A stretch of 64,000 nucleotides of DNA, taken from assembly GCA_020746875.1 (NCBI GenBank), contig JAGTJL010000005.1, positions 620,001 through 684,000 of the forward strand, written 5' to 3'. The notes under the pieces are model-generated. The model had not been told where the DNA came from. It was given only the letters and a program-made list of their open reading frames with translations, and did not search any database. Every line of letters starts with the position of its first letter. Position 1 is the stretch's first letter. This stretch comes from Rhexocercosporidium sp. MPI-PUGE-AT-0058. Taxonomy: Eukaryota > Ascomycota > Leotiomycetes > Helotiales. Positions 43,059-54,755 of this stretch are shown piece by piece. Position numbers and translations under genes: made by a program.

Positions 43059-45471
43059 ATGGTTGCGAATACAGAGACTGAGCACAGGCCCTTATGGCTT
43101 GCTCCAACACTCATCCGTGATGATGGCACCCGACGTATTAACTCGGTCCTCATCGCGAACCGTGGTGAGATTGCCTGTCGCGTGATAGCGACTTGTCGGA
43201 AGCTGCAGATTCGAACAATAGCGCTCTACGCCCTGGAGTCAGTGCTGCCTATGTGATCACAATTGAAGCCTTGGAAGATAGTTGACTGACAGACGATACA
43301 GGGACTCCGAATCTGATTATGTCCGCGATGCAGACGAAGCGATATGTGTCGGATCAATACAGCATGCCTCGCAAAACCCGTTTCTGAACATCACCCGCTT
43401 GGTCGAAACTGCGCAAGCTGCCAAAGCGGATGCGGTTCACCCTGGCTATGGGTATCTGAGTGAGAACTCCAACTTCGCAGATGCGGTTCGAGCTGCTGGT
43501 ATTCTGTTCTTGGGGCCAACTTCTTTCGCAATTAACACATTGGGCGATAAACGGCAAGCTAAAGAGTACCTGGCTGAGCATGAGCCTAGCGTGCCGCTTA
43601 TACCTGGCTATACTGGATCCTCTTCAACCGGTATCGAATTGGCGGATCTCGACCGCGAATCTGAGAGAATCGGATATCCAGTCATGATCAAGGCGTCAGC
43701 CGGAGGGGGTGGAAAGGGGTTACGCATCGTCCACGACTGGAAATCCCTGGAGGATGAGTTTAACAGAGCGCGATCAGAAGCTCAAAGGTCGTTCGGACTG
43801 AGCGATTGTATCCTGGAGAAGTACATTGAAGCTGGCAAACATGTCGAAGTTCAAATTGTCGGTGACAGTCACGGAAATGTCATCTCCTTATGGGAGCGAG
43901 ATTGTTCAGTTCAGCGCCGTCATCAGAAGGTCGTGGAAGAATCGCCATGTCCATACCTCAGCCAGGAGAAGCGGGGACAAATATGTGCAGTCGCTGTACG
44001 TATAGGAAAGCTGCTCCGATACGAAGGAGCTGGTACGGTGGAGTTCATTCTTGACATCGCGACGGGAGAGTTCTATTTCCTCGAGGTCAACGCCCGAATC
44101 CAGGTCGAGCATCCCATCACTGAGGAATGCACAGGCCTCGACATCGTGGCCCTGCAGCTCTTCGTAGCTTCTGGTGGTAACCTTCAAGACGAGCTAAGGC
44201 TGCAAGACATCAAACAGGTTGGCCATTCTATCGAGTGCCGCTTGTGTGCTGAAGATCCCATGCGGGACTTTTCGCCGCAACATGGTCCGGTACACCTCTG
44301 GTATACTCCCAGCGGTTTATCCAATGTCAGGTTCGAAACGGCAATCAGAACTGGCTCAAGAATCTCGATATACTTTGATTCGATGATTGCCAAGATCATT
44401 GTATGGGCACCTTCACGGACGATGGCCATTGAGAAGATGATGCAAGTCCTGTCAGAGATTGCGTGTATCGGCCCTTCGACGAATCAGGCCTTCTTGAGGA
44501 ATTGCCTTCTACTGTCGGACTTCAAGAGCGGCAATTACACCACATCTCTCATACCGAAGAATCTCGAAACACTCTTGGTCAGCCAGCCCCGTCCAGGCTT
44601 CAACCTGAACCCGCGTCTGTTAGCAGCCATGCCCTGTCTGCTTGTGAGAGCGCTGCGCAGGGAGGATGGAAGGAACCGCGGCCCAGCCGCTTTCTCGAGT
44701 ATTCGGAGAGGATACCGTAACCAAGTTTTCGATCGCGTGAATAATCCAGCGGATATCATCACAGCTTACAGCAGGGCACAAGGAACCGAGACGGCCCCCC
44801 AGATCTGTCTCTGGAGCTATAAACAACAGAGTCTCAATCTCGGCCATACAGCTCGCTTGGCCCCTCTGCCACATGCACCAGTTGAGAGTGACCAAGACAA
44901 GACGGACCCTGCTGCTGCCACGAAGGCATACAACAAATTGACTCGGCTCTTGCGTACTGGAGACTTGCCCGATTTGGAGAAGTTCGATGTCAAATTGCTA
45001 AGGCTTTCCCCTTACAGCCATGACAAGACATTTGGCCACATATTCAGCATAGAGGCATTCGTTGGTGATACAAAAGTGTCAGGGCATGTCTTTATCTCGG
45101 ACTCACTATCAGCAACCTCCGATCCAGACGTTGCCGGCTACCTACAGGTCTTCTGTCACTTCCCTGTCCTGGGGTATCCTATCGAGTACCACTTGTATAG
45201 TATGCTATCCTACTTTGAGAGCCGACGACGTGAAACCTCCAATGCTGGCACGGAGGTAGCTCTAGGAATCATCAAGGCGCCAATGCCTTGCAAAGTACTG
45301 CAAATCGTGAAGAAGAACGACGAGCAGGTAAAAAAAGGGGAGATTGTTATGACTATTGAGAGTATGAAGATGCAAATCAGCATAGTAGCCAGCAAAGATG
45401 GTCGGTTTGAGGTTGCAGTGGAAGAGGGGGATGCTGTAGATGAAGGCAGCAAGTTGTGCTCGTTTACATAA
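43059..45471 (+). CDS. Biotin-dependent acyl-CoA carboxylase alpha subunit (BC-BCCP), 782 aa
   Basis: Carries biotin carboxylase and biotin carrier domains and pairs with the beta subunit. Two exons: 43059-43237 and 43302-45471. The BC domain (about 27-480) shows [15 protein letters not shown], the ATP loop [46 protein letters not shown] and [11 protein letters not shown] less conserved BT-type middle domain follows. The biotinyl domain ends the protein, with TIESMKMQ; Lys749 is 33 residues from the C terminus. SMKM replaces the usual AMKM. There is no N-terminal mitochondrial presequence, no PTS1 (ends CSFT) and no clear PTS2. It could enter peroxisomes bound to the ARL-tagged beta subunit. 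Start chosen at the first ATG before [13 protein letters not shown]. Confidence 0.93.
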
Positions 45472-45888
45472 AAGCTACTTCAATATTTTCAATCGCATGT
45501 GCATGAATGAGATGATCTTCATTTATTCTTACATTTATGTGACATATTACGAGATATCTCGAGGGTTTAAGGTTCCTGCATGGCCTAGGCAAATAATAGA
45601 CATAATGTTTGTGATGACCATGCGATCCGTGGTCGTTACTTATTGATCTTTCCTTGCTGCTTCAAGGAGTGTACGAAATCCATGTACTTACACGAGCTTG
45701 GAGCGCTGTTGAAAATTGGGGCACACTTTCTAGGCGATGAGAGGAGTTGCAACACAGCATGATATTACTAGTCCTCAACTCAAATAGCTACAGCACATAC
45801 AACGAAACCCAAGATTGACAAACGAGACCCAGAGTCCACCTCCACGCACAAAGCGTTATTGCGACCTCTAGACCACAAGACAAAACGC
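45472..45888. other. Convergent intergenic region
   Basis: 3' flanks of carboxylase alpha and the MFS transporter. No gene seen. Confidence 0.45.
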
Positions 45889-47471
45889 TTAGGCGACAGA
45901 ATGATTTGATGTCTTCGCCTTCTCACCTTCGCTATCAATTGAGGTAATTACTTCGTCGTGGGCAGCTCCTGGTGCCACCTTATCTCCGAACAGAGCCGAG
46001 ATTTCCTCCAGTGACAAACCCTTGGTCTCAGGGAAATACACAGCAAAGATGACAGCGCAGACGATGGTGAACGCCATCATAATCAAGTAAAACCTCCATC
46101 CAATTGTCTCGAATGCAGTGGGCGCGGCCTCCAGAAGTGTGAGGGATCCAACAAAGAGACCGGCACAGGAGATAGCAAAACCTTTGCCTCGAAGATGGGT
46201 AGGCCAGATCTCCGAGCCGTAGACATAAGTAGAGGCATCCATACAGGTGGCGTAGAAGGTGAGATGAAGGTACAGGAAGAAGACGCCTGCGCTGTTGCCG
46301 CCCGTGTTCGTGGTGCCACCATATAGGGCAACCATGATGCTGACACCCATGAGGGAGATGGCACAGCCGACGAGACCTGTAACCATGAGCCATTTGCGAC
46401 CCACATAGTCGAGCAGCAAGGCATTGATGGCGTTGCAAACGAGACCCTCAGTAAGCCAGCCTGCGGACAGGGCAAGGCTACCAGATGCGTTGTGGCCCAG
46501 GGCCTTGTATAACGAGGGTCCGTAGTTGTTAATGACGGTCGTTCCTGTGAGTTGACCAGCAATTAAAGTCATGAAGCCGATGAATGCTCTCTTGCGATAA
46601 TGAGGAACTGTGAAGATGGAAGACCAAGAAGACGGCAACTGGTGATCGAGCTCTATCTGAGCCCGGATCTGGCTGAATTCGTTCATGGCTTCATGGTGAT
46701 CCGGGTCGCTGGAGTCTTTGTAGATACGCTTGAGTATCAACTCGGCCCTTTCGTGTTGTTCATGCTCGACAAGCCAACGAGGAGACTCGGGGATGAAGTA
46801 TACACCGCATGCCAGAACCAGAGGAGGCAAGCACTGCAAAGCCAAAGGAGGTCGCCACTGGGCTCCATTCACTTGGACAAAGTAGAAGCCGAATCCGACC
46901 CAAGCGGAGGAAGAGTAACCCAAAAGAATGGAGACACCATGAAGGCCGACGAGAAGGCCACGAGCGTGGGGAGGCGCCACTTCGCTTTGCCATAGGGGGA
47001 CGATCATGACCAAGCCACCGACAGCGAAACCAGTGATGAACCTGGCAACAAGGAACATGGCCAGATGGACGGAGCCTGCTTGAAGGCCACCACCTATGAT
47101 AGCAAGCAGGCTAGCACAAAACAAGGCCTTGCATCGTCCAAGCCTGTCGGCAACGAATCCAAAGCTCAACGTCCCGACAAGACCTCCTCCCTGGAACAGA
47201 CCGTTGATGGCACCAAACAGGGCGGGTGCATTGCTGGCGGTGTCGAGGCCAAAGTAGCTGAGAAAGGAGGGCTGACCAAGGGTCGACCCGATGATGGCAG
47301 AGCAGTATCCATATGTGATGCTGCCGAAAGTTGCAAAAGCGATGATCTGCATTCATATTAGACTCAGGTGGAAATACGGCTACGCCTCCAACTTTGCTGT
47401 CGGTAGGTAGAGTATGTTACCAAGATGTTATAGCCAGTGATAGGCTTGCCGCCAAACTTGATGATTGCCAT
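45889..47471 (-). CDS. MFS transporter, sugar-porter family, 502 aa
   Basis: Twelve-TM proton symporter or facilitator. Two exons: 47471-47421 and 47346-45889. The first exon codes for MAIIKFGGKPITGYNIL. Family signatures: GFVADRLGRCKALF (loop 2-3), VPLWQSEVAPPHARG, YFIPESPRWLVEHEQHE, FLYLHLTFYATCMDASTYVY and the terminal PETKGLSLEEISALFGDK. Twelve hydrophobic segments can be traced. The subfamily resembles quinate/lactose-type porters, but substrate cannot be read. It is the only transporter in the cluster, so import of the pathway's substrate (or of a conjugate) is the natural guess. Its promoter shares a 13-mer with the nitrilase promoter. Confidence 0.92.
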
Positions 47472-48677
47472 GATGGATGATAGGGTGCTTAACTTAAGGC
47501 CCAGATCACAGCGTCACATTAGACTTGATGCGTCCCACTCCTGTCCAACGGGTAGCGGTACAGTAACTCAAGGGTGTCTTCTTGGATTGAGAGAAACTCT
47601 GAGAAAAAATGGAACGGAGACGGTTGCGATGAATGGTTTGAGCGAATTAGACTTCCATAAATACTTGAGAAGGAGGACTCGAGTGCTCATATACCCGTTG
47701 CGGCCAGACACTGCAAGGCCGGATCGGATTGGCCGCGAGAAACCTTTCATTACCTTACCTACCTTATCTCGACATTTTAATCACAGGTCGTCTCCAGTCA
47801 GGGCCATTATCTTGTCTCTCATACCCACATAGAATGCTGGAGGAGATTGTGAATGAGGCGTTCCCATAAACCTTAATTGGATAATGCCTATCCGGATTGC
47901 TCACGCGGGGTTGACGTTGACTAGCCCGCATTCTCATGATCAGCCACTAACTAGTACTGACTAGTAGTCGCAGATAAACGGACTAACTAGGTACTGTGCT
48001 GTAAAGCATTGACCGGGAGACACTACGCGCTCGACGAGATGATCGATAAGGATCGATCCTAAGTGTATCTCACTCAGTCGTGGGGATGTACTGGACACTG
48101 GACAATGCTTAACCGGATTATGGGATTGCATCCCTGGGATTGATGGGACGGTGCGGGGTCGCTCGAGGCTATGGGTACAATACCAAGGTAGTGTGCAGTA
48201 GTATAGCTTAGTGGTCTATTGTGGTTAGTTCTAGGGGTCTCTCGCGAGTACGGCAGAGGATACAGCAACAGTACCAGTATGGAGCACTAATTAATAGATA
48301 CTCGTAGAACACACAATGTTGAGCTCGAGCCGGCTCATAGGCTATTATATTCTACCTTCTCACCTGTAGGTACGTGCTCTCACTTGAATTGTAAGTAAGT
48401 AGGCAAGTAGGTAGGGCGGGAGGCAAGTAAGTAGACAGGCAGGTAGGTAGGTAGGTAACGCAAATAGAAATCACATAATCTGTCAAAGGCTTGAGGACAG
48501 CAATTATTCTATGCTTCAGCCCACGTTTCACTCGCTGCAGAGACCATATATAAAATGCAGTTGATCCCATCTTGGGGTTTGAATGGCTCGATAACGCCTT
48601 CATAGGATCCAATGTTGGGGTGCCATCCTCAATCACATAGAGAGGTAGGTTGATTATCGGAATTGGATTCAGTTTAA
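47472..48677. promoter_or_regulatory. MFS promoter and hydratase 3' flank
   Basis: 1.2 kb. Contains TAATGCCTATCCGGATT (47882-47898) and AATGCTTAACCGGATTA (48104-48120), two versions of one motif, and a tetranucleotide-rich repeat at 48391-48458. No gene recognised; short frames at 47437-47832, 48074-48268 and 48352-48636 are not protein-like. Confidence 0.5.
48391..48458. repeat. GTAGGTA/AGGC microsatellite
   Basis: Imperfect tandem run of GTAG, GTAA and AGGC units (for example GGTAGGTAGGTAGGTA). Likely variable in length between strains. Confidence 0.8.
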
Positions 48678-49609
48678 TTATAACATGCTCTTCTTCCAGC
48701 GAGGTTTCCTCTTCTCAGCAAAGGCTCTCAGTCCCTCTTTGATGTTCTCTCCTTCATATATGCGCTTGCCCCATCCATCTCGGAAAACACGCGATGCGTC
48801 TGCCACACTCAGACCTTCCCATCCGAGTTTCAATCCTTCTCTGGTGATAGTGATGGCGTCAGGACTCGCCTCAGCTACCATCCTCGCATATTCAAGCGCT
48901 TTGTCTACAACGTTTTGATCCTGGTCCACGATGGCATTGCAAATACCCCAGTCTTTGAAATCTTGAGCCGTAAATATACGACCTGTCAAGGCAAGCTCGG
49001 CAGCCCTCTGCCTTCCAACCGTCATCACCAACCTTGGAAGAGCCCCAGCCAAAGCAGTAACGCCGCGCTTGACTTCCGGGAGGCAGAATGTGGCCGACGA
49101 CGAAGCAATCACCATGTCGCAGTTGACAATCATCTCGCACCCGCCTCCATGTGCTGGGCCGTTGACCGCTGCAATCACTGGCTTCTTGCTGTGGCGCAGA
49201 GATAGGCCTCCAAATCCATTATGTGGAAGATCTAGGGGAATGCCATGTCCCTGGTTCTCCATCCATTCTGAAAAATTGAGCATTACTTATCAGCTCTCGG
49301 GATCATACTTAAGAAAGAGCACCAATGGACTAGGTTATATTGCGCACCTTTGAGATCAGCCCCTGCGCAGAAGTTCTTGCCAACACCGCTGATGACTGCG
49401 ACGATACATGTTGTCTCGCTGTCAAACCAATCAAAGACAGCGTTGAGCTCTTGATTATCTCTAGCACTTAAAGAATTGGCCTTCTTGGGATTATTGAGCA
49501 GGACGAGTAATATTCCAGGGCCAGGAGACGATAGGATACAATGTTCCGTAGGAGGCGGAGAAATCGCAAATACAGATTGGGGAACAGAGAAAGACGATGA
49601 TGGCTTCAT
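48678..49609 (-). CDS. Enoyl-CoA hydratase/isomerase (crotonase), SML end, 283 aa
   Basis: Two exons: 49609-49348 and 49267-48678. Crotonase motifs: KNFCAGADLK (oxyanion/CoA site, about 78-87) and NGPAHGGGCEMIVNCDMVIA, with the first catalytic Glu (GGGCE). FCLPEVKRG supplies the second catalytic Glu. So, unlike the hydratase fused to the lyase, this one has both glutamates of a true hydratase. The C terminus reads RKPRWKKSML. SML after basic residues is a non-canonical but plausible PTS1. It could handle beta-oxidation-type intermediates or the pathway's own hydration step. It is divergent from the acyl-CoA synthetase over 327 bp. Confidence 0.92.
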
Positions 49610-49936
49610 TGTGACGCCTCTCTGGCTAGTCGGTCAGCCTGGCCTCAAATTTCGGGACAGTCCTCAATAATAAACATTGCGACAAATTGAACCACCCGAT
49701 ATCCCAAGATTCTCGGAAAGCGATCCGATTCTCCTCGGGAAATAAGAAAGGTACTCTGATAGTGGGTTACAACACGGACATAGAAGCGGCACTGCAGCCG
49801 AGTGTATAACCGGAACATCACGACCTTTCAAGACTGGCCAAAGCATAAGTGAAACGTGTGCCAATTGCTTCCCTAGACAAAGACACAACTTTCGGTCTAA
49901 TTCGCTGTGAATACCTATCTACACAAACTCTTCAAC
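49610..49936. promoter_or_regulatory. Bidirectional promoter of hydratase and acyl-CoA synthetase
   Basis: 327 bp shared by two pathway genes. Contains TATAACCGGAA (about 49805-49815), similar to the core of the cluster motif, and several CGG half-sites. Confidence 0.45.
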
Positions 49937-51981
49937 ATGGACAGCGCTGATCCTCGGATCCCGAAGAACTCCTTGTCGCTGGTCCGCGGCATCTCGCAAC
50001 CACCACTGACGCGCCTCAATTTCGCCCAGCTACTGAAGAAGCAGGCTAAAGATCATGTAGACAGACTCGCAATCTTGGTCACTTGGACCGGAGCTCGCTT
50101 GACGTTTGCAGAGCTGGACCGCAGGACCAGAATCCTCGCACGAGGATTGTTGGGAATGGGTGTGCAGGCAGGTGAGCGTATTGCGATCCTCTCGGGCGAC
50201 GACGAGAGATACATTGAGCTCTTCTTTGCGGCCGGGCGCGTTGGCGCTATTCTCGTAGTCCTTAATAAGATCTACACGCCACAGGAAGTGATGCGAGCTC
50301 TCAAATACACAGGTTCGTAGACATCAACCTTCGACTTCCCTGTGTTCTTGCTAGAAGAGAGCATACCAGTGTAGATTCTGGCACTAATCAAGCATGGTGG
50401 AATTTTAGAGCCTAAATTATTCTTCATCGCGGATGTGCTGAACAAGAATCCCGCAACTGCTATTCTCGAGCGCCTGGCCACTGCCGACTTTCAACCTCAC
50501 CACACGGTACTTCTGCGATCAGATGTCATCCAAATCAGCACCTTGACCAGGTGGGAGGATGTTTTGAATTATTCAAAATCTACGGCCGAGTCAACACTCA
50601 GTAAAATTGAGGATGCTATCGATCCGGACTCGATAGTGAACTTACAGTTCACTAGTGGCACAACTGGCTCGCCAAAAGCGACAATGCTCAGTCATTAGTC
50701 AGTTGAACGTTTCCTTGAAACCCTTGCCGTAGTCTCATTTGATGAGATTAGTATTAACGAGCTTCTCTTCTTTCTTAGCAACGTCATCAATAATGGACTA
50801 TCGATCGGCTCGTATCTAGGATTCAGACCTGGAGATACACTCTGCTGTGCTCCTCCCTTGTTCCATTGCTTTGGTCTGGTAGTAGGCCTCATGGCAGCAT
50901 TCACGAGCGGCGCGGCCATAGGCTTTGCTGGGAGGGACTTCGACCCCGTCAGAGTCGTCGATCTCCTAGTGGCAGAGAGATGTACAGCTCTGCATGCTGT
51001 GCCAACAATGTACATCGCTATCATGAAGCAAATGGACAAGCTCGGAATTACTATCGATACTTTACGAACCGGCGTCGCTGCAGGTGCGAAAATCCCTGCG
51101 GCACTCTTGGAAGAAGTGCAGCGGAAGCTTGGGTATCAACACCTTGCGATCACATACGGTGAGTCTACGAGCTGCATCATTCTGTACGCTGGCTTGAGAA
51201 ATGATTTACTAATTCGCTTTCCACCGTAGGCATGACCGAGACGTCCCCGGCGAGCTTCATGACTGAAATAACTGATGCTCCTGACCTGAAAGCGCACTCT
51301 GTGGGAAGGGTCATGCCTCATGTCACAGCTAAGGTCATTGATCAGAAGCACAATATCGTTGCCATCGGAGTCCGGGGAGAGCTTTGCGTGTCGGGATATC
51401 TTCTGCAAAGAGGCTACTTCCAAAACCCCCAAAAGACAACTGAAGTCATGCGCTATGACGAGAACGGCGTGTTATGGATGCATACAGGCGATGAGGCCAG
51501 CATTGACGAGAATGGCTACTGTCGGATTACAGGCCGTATCAAGGACATTATTATCCGGGGTGAGCCTTCGCCTGCTGCCAGAGATACTATCATGATACGG
51601 TCTGAATGCTGATCCATTTTATTGTTACTGATAGGCGGTGAGAACATATACCCTCTCGAAATCGAGGAGCGTCTTCTTCGACACGGAGCCATTGCCGATG
51701 CGAGCATCGTTGGACTCAAAGACGACCGGTACGGCGAGGTAGTCGCAGCCTTCGTATCAAACCGCCCGGGACACCGAAGACCATCTCTTTCCGAGATCAA
51801 GGCATGGATTCACGAGGACCTCGGACGGCACAAGGCGCCCCAGCACCTCTTTTGGGTAGGTTCTGGGGAAGCGGTGCAGGAGTTTCCTATGACGGGAAGC
51901 GGTAAGATCAAGAAGGACACGCTGGCAATGATTGGAAACAGTCTTCTTGCTGAACAAAGAACACCAATGGCAAAATTGTAA
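49937..51981 (+). CDS. Acyl-CoA synthetase (AMP-forming), PTS1 end, 573 aa
   Basis: Activates a carboxylic acid to its CoA thioester via an acyl-adenylate. Five exons: 49937-50312, 50409-50697, 50779-51158, 51230-51559 and 51635-51981. Signatures: FTSGTTGSPKATMLSH (P-loop, about 206-221), YGMTETSP (about 347-354), HTGDEASIDENGYCRITGR, IIIRGGENIYPLEIEE, and catalytic Lys in MTGSGKIKK (about 549). It ends in AKL, a canonical PTS1. The sequence type is a short/medium-chain or aryl-acid ligase; the substrate is unknown. A GTG at 49907 in frame upstream is not used, since eukaryotic starts need ATG. It provides the CoA ester for the carboxylase in this cluster. Confidence 0.94.
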
Positions 51982-52454
51982 TTGAGCTCTGGCAGCGGGC
52001 GCACACAATAGCCGTATTTAATTGGACCTCCAAGCGAGAATCAGTCAGAAATAATTCTAAGACGTAGAAATCAGCGTGTCAAAGAATTGTGTAAACTAGT
52101 TAACTAAAATTATATAAAGGTAATAAGAGTCTCTTAGGATTTATAACTACGTAAGAAAGAAGTAATTTATATATAATAGAGGACTCTATAAAGGCTCGAC
52201 TAATCTTGGTTACTCCCTAGTAAATAGGAAGTGAGTAGCCGTGACTGGAAATAAGGTTCTAGGAGCTCTAAACCGTCACAGTCGTAGAGTAGGTACTTCT
52301 TCTGTAGGTTCTGGTCGTTTTCTTGCACGCCAATGAGAGAGGCCTATCAATAAAAGTTTCATATTTAGGAATCGCTCATATTGAGGCCGGCCTAAGCTAA
52401 AGGCGTGCCATTGTACATAAGTTTCATATTCAATTTAGCATTAAGATCTGGCAA
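51982..52454. other. AT-rich convergent intergenic region
   Basis: 52080-52200 is strongly AT-rich with TATATAATA-like runs, as in RIP-degraded DNA. No coding signal remains. Confidence 0.45.
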
Positions 52455-54755
52455 CTATTGCATAGTAGTCAAAACTCCGTTATTGCTCGCATCGACTAAT
52501 ATATCACCGTCGAGTTGCCCAAATATCTCAAAGTTCGTACAGTCCAATAAGTCCAGAAAGTCCATCGACGAAGGCCATAGCGTCTCCATCGCGTTGTCAA
52601 CAACACGGATAGGGCTGCTCGGCCTGGTGGGAGTCGCCAATGAGGAGTAGTCGACACTCTGCCATAGTGCCTTAGTCTCTCTTGGTGAATGGTCTGTGTG
52701 GGCAGTATATGGCGTAAGTTTTGAGTTACGGCTTTTACATAGGCTATAGAACCGCTCTAGACGTTTGACCTATATGTATTCCATAGGTTAGAAGCTGACA
52801 CATGAGAAAAGTCAAGCGTTTGGAGGAGCTCACCATGAGAGCCGCATGCGCCCAATAGCACGAGAGATCTTGAAGAGACTCTAAGGCACCGCAGTAATGT
52901 TTCTGCCCTTCTTCGCGTACCGAAGACCGATCATCATTAATCGACAGTGCATGGATGGTGCCAGCGACCATAGTGCAGTACCCATACAAGGAGGTCAGGA
53001 TCAATATATTGTGGTTTCGCACATCACGAAGGCTAGTGATGCTTTTGGCATGGGTTCTGCACTTCTCCCACGCCGATCTCATAAAGCTTGACGGGGCTTT
53101 CTGCTTGAGGACTTGTAGGCGTTGCTGGATTAGAAATGGGTGGTGCAGCAAGCAATGCGAGAGGTGAAAAAGAGCTTTGGAGAAGATAAAGGATCCGGCC
53201 AGGTGCTGGTCAATCGTACCATTCACCCTGCAGCGCTGCGTCAAGCCCAAGGTCGGATCCTCATTCATCCCAAAGTAATGCTCCGCCTGTGTTAAAGCCG
53301 AGGACAAGGCTGCAAAGGGCGCTGTGGGGCACCATGGAAGCGACACGAGCAGATCCCTTGTTTCGTGCAACGCGTAATGCGATACCCGTCCCAGTGTCGA
53401 AGCCATGACTGGTATGAGTGCAAGAGGACAGCATCCATCCGCGGCATCCTGCTCGATGCAATCTCCCGTCAAATCCTGGAGAGTGGGTGTCTGCTCAAGT
53501 CGACCCGCCTGGAAAGCTTCTTCTGATAATGGTAGAGAAGCCTTGCACTCCTCATCTCTGATCATGCAGAAACGACCGCGTGTGAGGCTGATGAACGTAT
53601 CCTGTAAGTAGAGAGACCAAAATGTGCGCTTGCGCTCCTCGCGCACATTGACAGGTACGGTATCGTCAGGTTCGATGTTTAGTTTGGAGTCGAGCGCGAG
53701 ACGAATAGCAAACCCAAGCTTCATATATGCTTGACTGCAAAGGCCAGCTTGTGATTCGTGCGTCAGAGGCCTTCGTCAACGTCAAGTTAAGAGTCCATTG
53801 TGCTTACCTGGGTTTTCAGTGCCAACGATCAGTATAATGGCTTGACAAACATGCAGAGCCTCTTCTTGGGACGTGGACGCGTTCCATGGCAGATCGATGC
53901 ACTCCCAGGCCCTGCTGGTATATGCAGAGGCATCATCTCTAGAGCCGCTCTGTGTGGTCAGAAGGCTGGAATAGCGTCTGGCGGCAGATAGGAAGGCCCA
54001 GACAAGGTAAGTGGGCAGTTCACCGAGCGTCAAGCGGCGCCGGAAAGTCTCCTCGTGAAAGAGAGAGTACGGCTGGTTATGGCAGAAGCGGAAGTAAACG
54101 TCGGCAGCAAGGAGAAGTGCCTGCAAGTGAGGAAGCTCGCTGCGAGAGGATCGCTCAGTAGAGGCATTCCCTGGCTTCACGCATGTGTGCTCTGTTGTGG
54201 CAGCCTGCGAATGCTGGAAGAGAGTTGACTGCACCGGTGCTGTTGGTGCCAAGGCTGCGGAGGACGGGATGGGTTTTAATCTATACAATGGCGGGATAAT
54301 TAACACTTGAGATCAATTGAATATCAACGCTTGTTGGTGTTGTTCCTTACTGCTCCACCGTCTGCTGCAGTCTTGAGATTTGATCTTCGAGCGCTGCGAG
54401 CCTGGACGCGATAGCTTCGTCCTGCGACAAGAATAATTATTAGACATTGACCTTCTCAGAAAAGCTCCAGACCGCAAGAGCAAGAGCAAGAGATGGGATG
54501 GGCTGGTACCACTATCACAGGCTGGCAGGTGTCATTTGGTGCGGCGTAAGCCGACATGGACGAAGCCCGATGACTGCGCCCGTCGATGGTGTAAATACAT
54601 GGCTGCGAGAGGCGACTGCAAAAGTTACAGACTGGCTTCTCTCCACTGCAACGGACTTTCTTTCTTCTACAATTGACACAAGCTTGTCGAGTTCGCTTGC
54701 GGCGACTCCCCTCCGGGCTGTTGTCCTGGTCCGAGTCGTCTCGTGCCTCGGACAT
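52455..54755 (-). CDS. Zn(II)2Cys6 transcription factor, cluster regulator 2, about 670 aa
   Basis: Exons: 54755 to about 54510 (donor uncertain, phase 0), 54421-54351, 54280-53808, 53747-52834 and 52769-52455. The zinc cluster is CVNCRRKKVRC then PVCNFCSRLSQPC, preceded by an acidic then basic leader (SEARDDSDQDN, SRRKRTRQA). Exon 2 is a heptad coiled coil (RLAALEDQISRLQQTVEQ). The regulatory domain includes YFRFCHNQPYSLFHEETFRR, GLCSQAYMKLGFAIRLAL and RKRTFWSLYLQDTFISL, the fungal_trans signature. The C terminus is acidic/hydrophobic, a possible activation region. It lies at the right edge of the cluster, convergent with the synthetase. I chose the ATG at 54755; an upstream frame opens only with TTG. 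Confidence 0.82.

Noticed and set aside
40468..45471. Standard mitochondrial leucine-pathway MCC
   Set aside because: Not excluded, but the ARL end, missing presequences and the AKL-tagged neighbours favour a second, peroxisomal enzyme.
47938..47990. ACTAGT-rich palindromic stretch
   Set aside because: Short repeated 6-mers only; no clear element structure.
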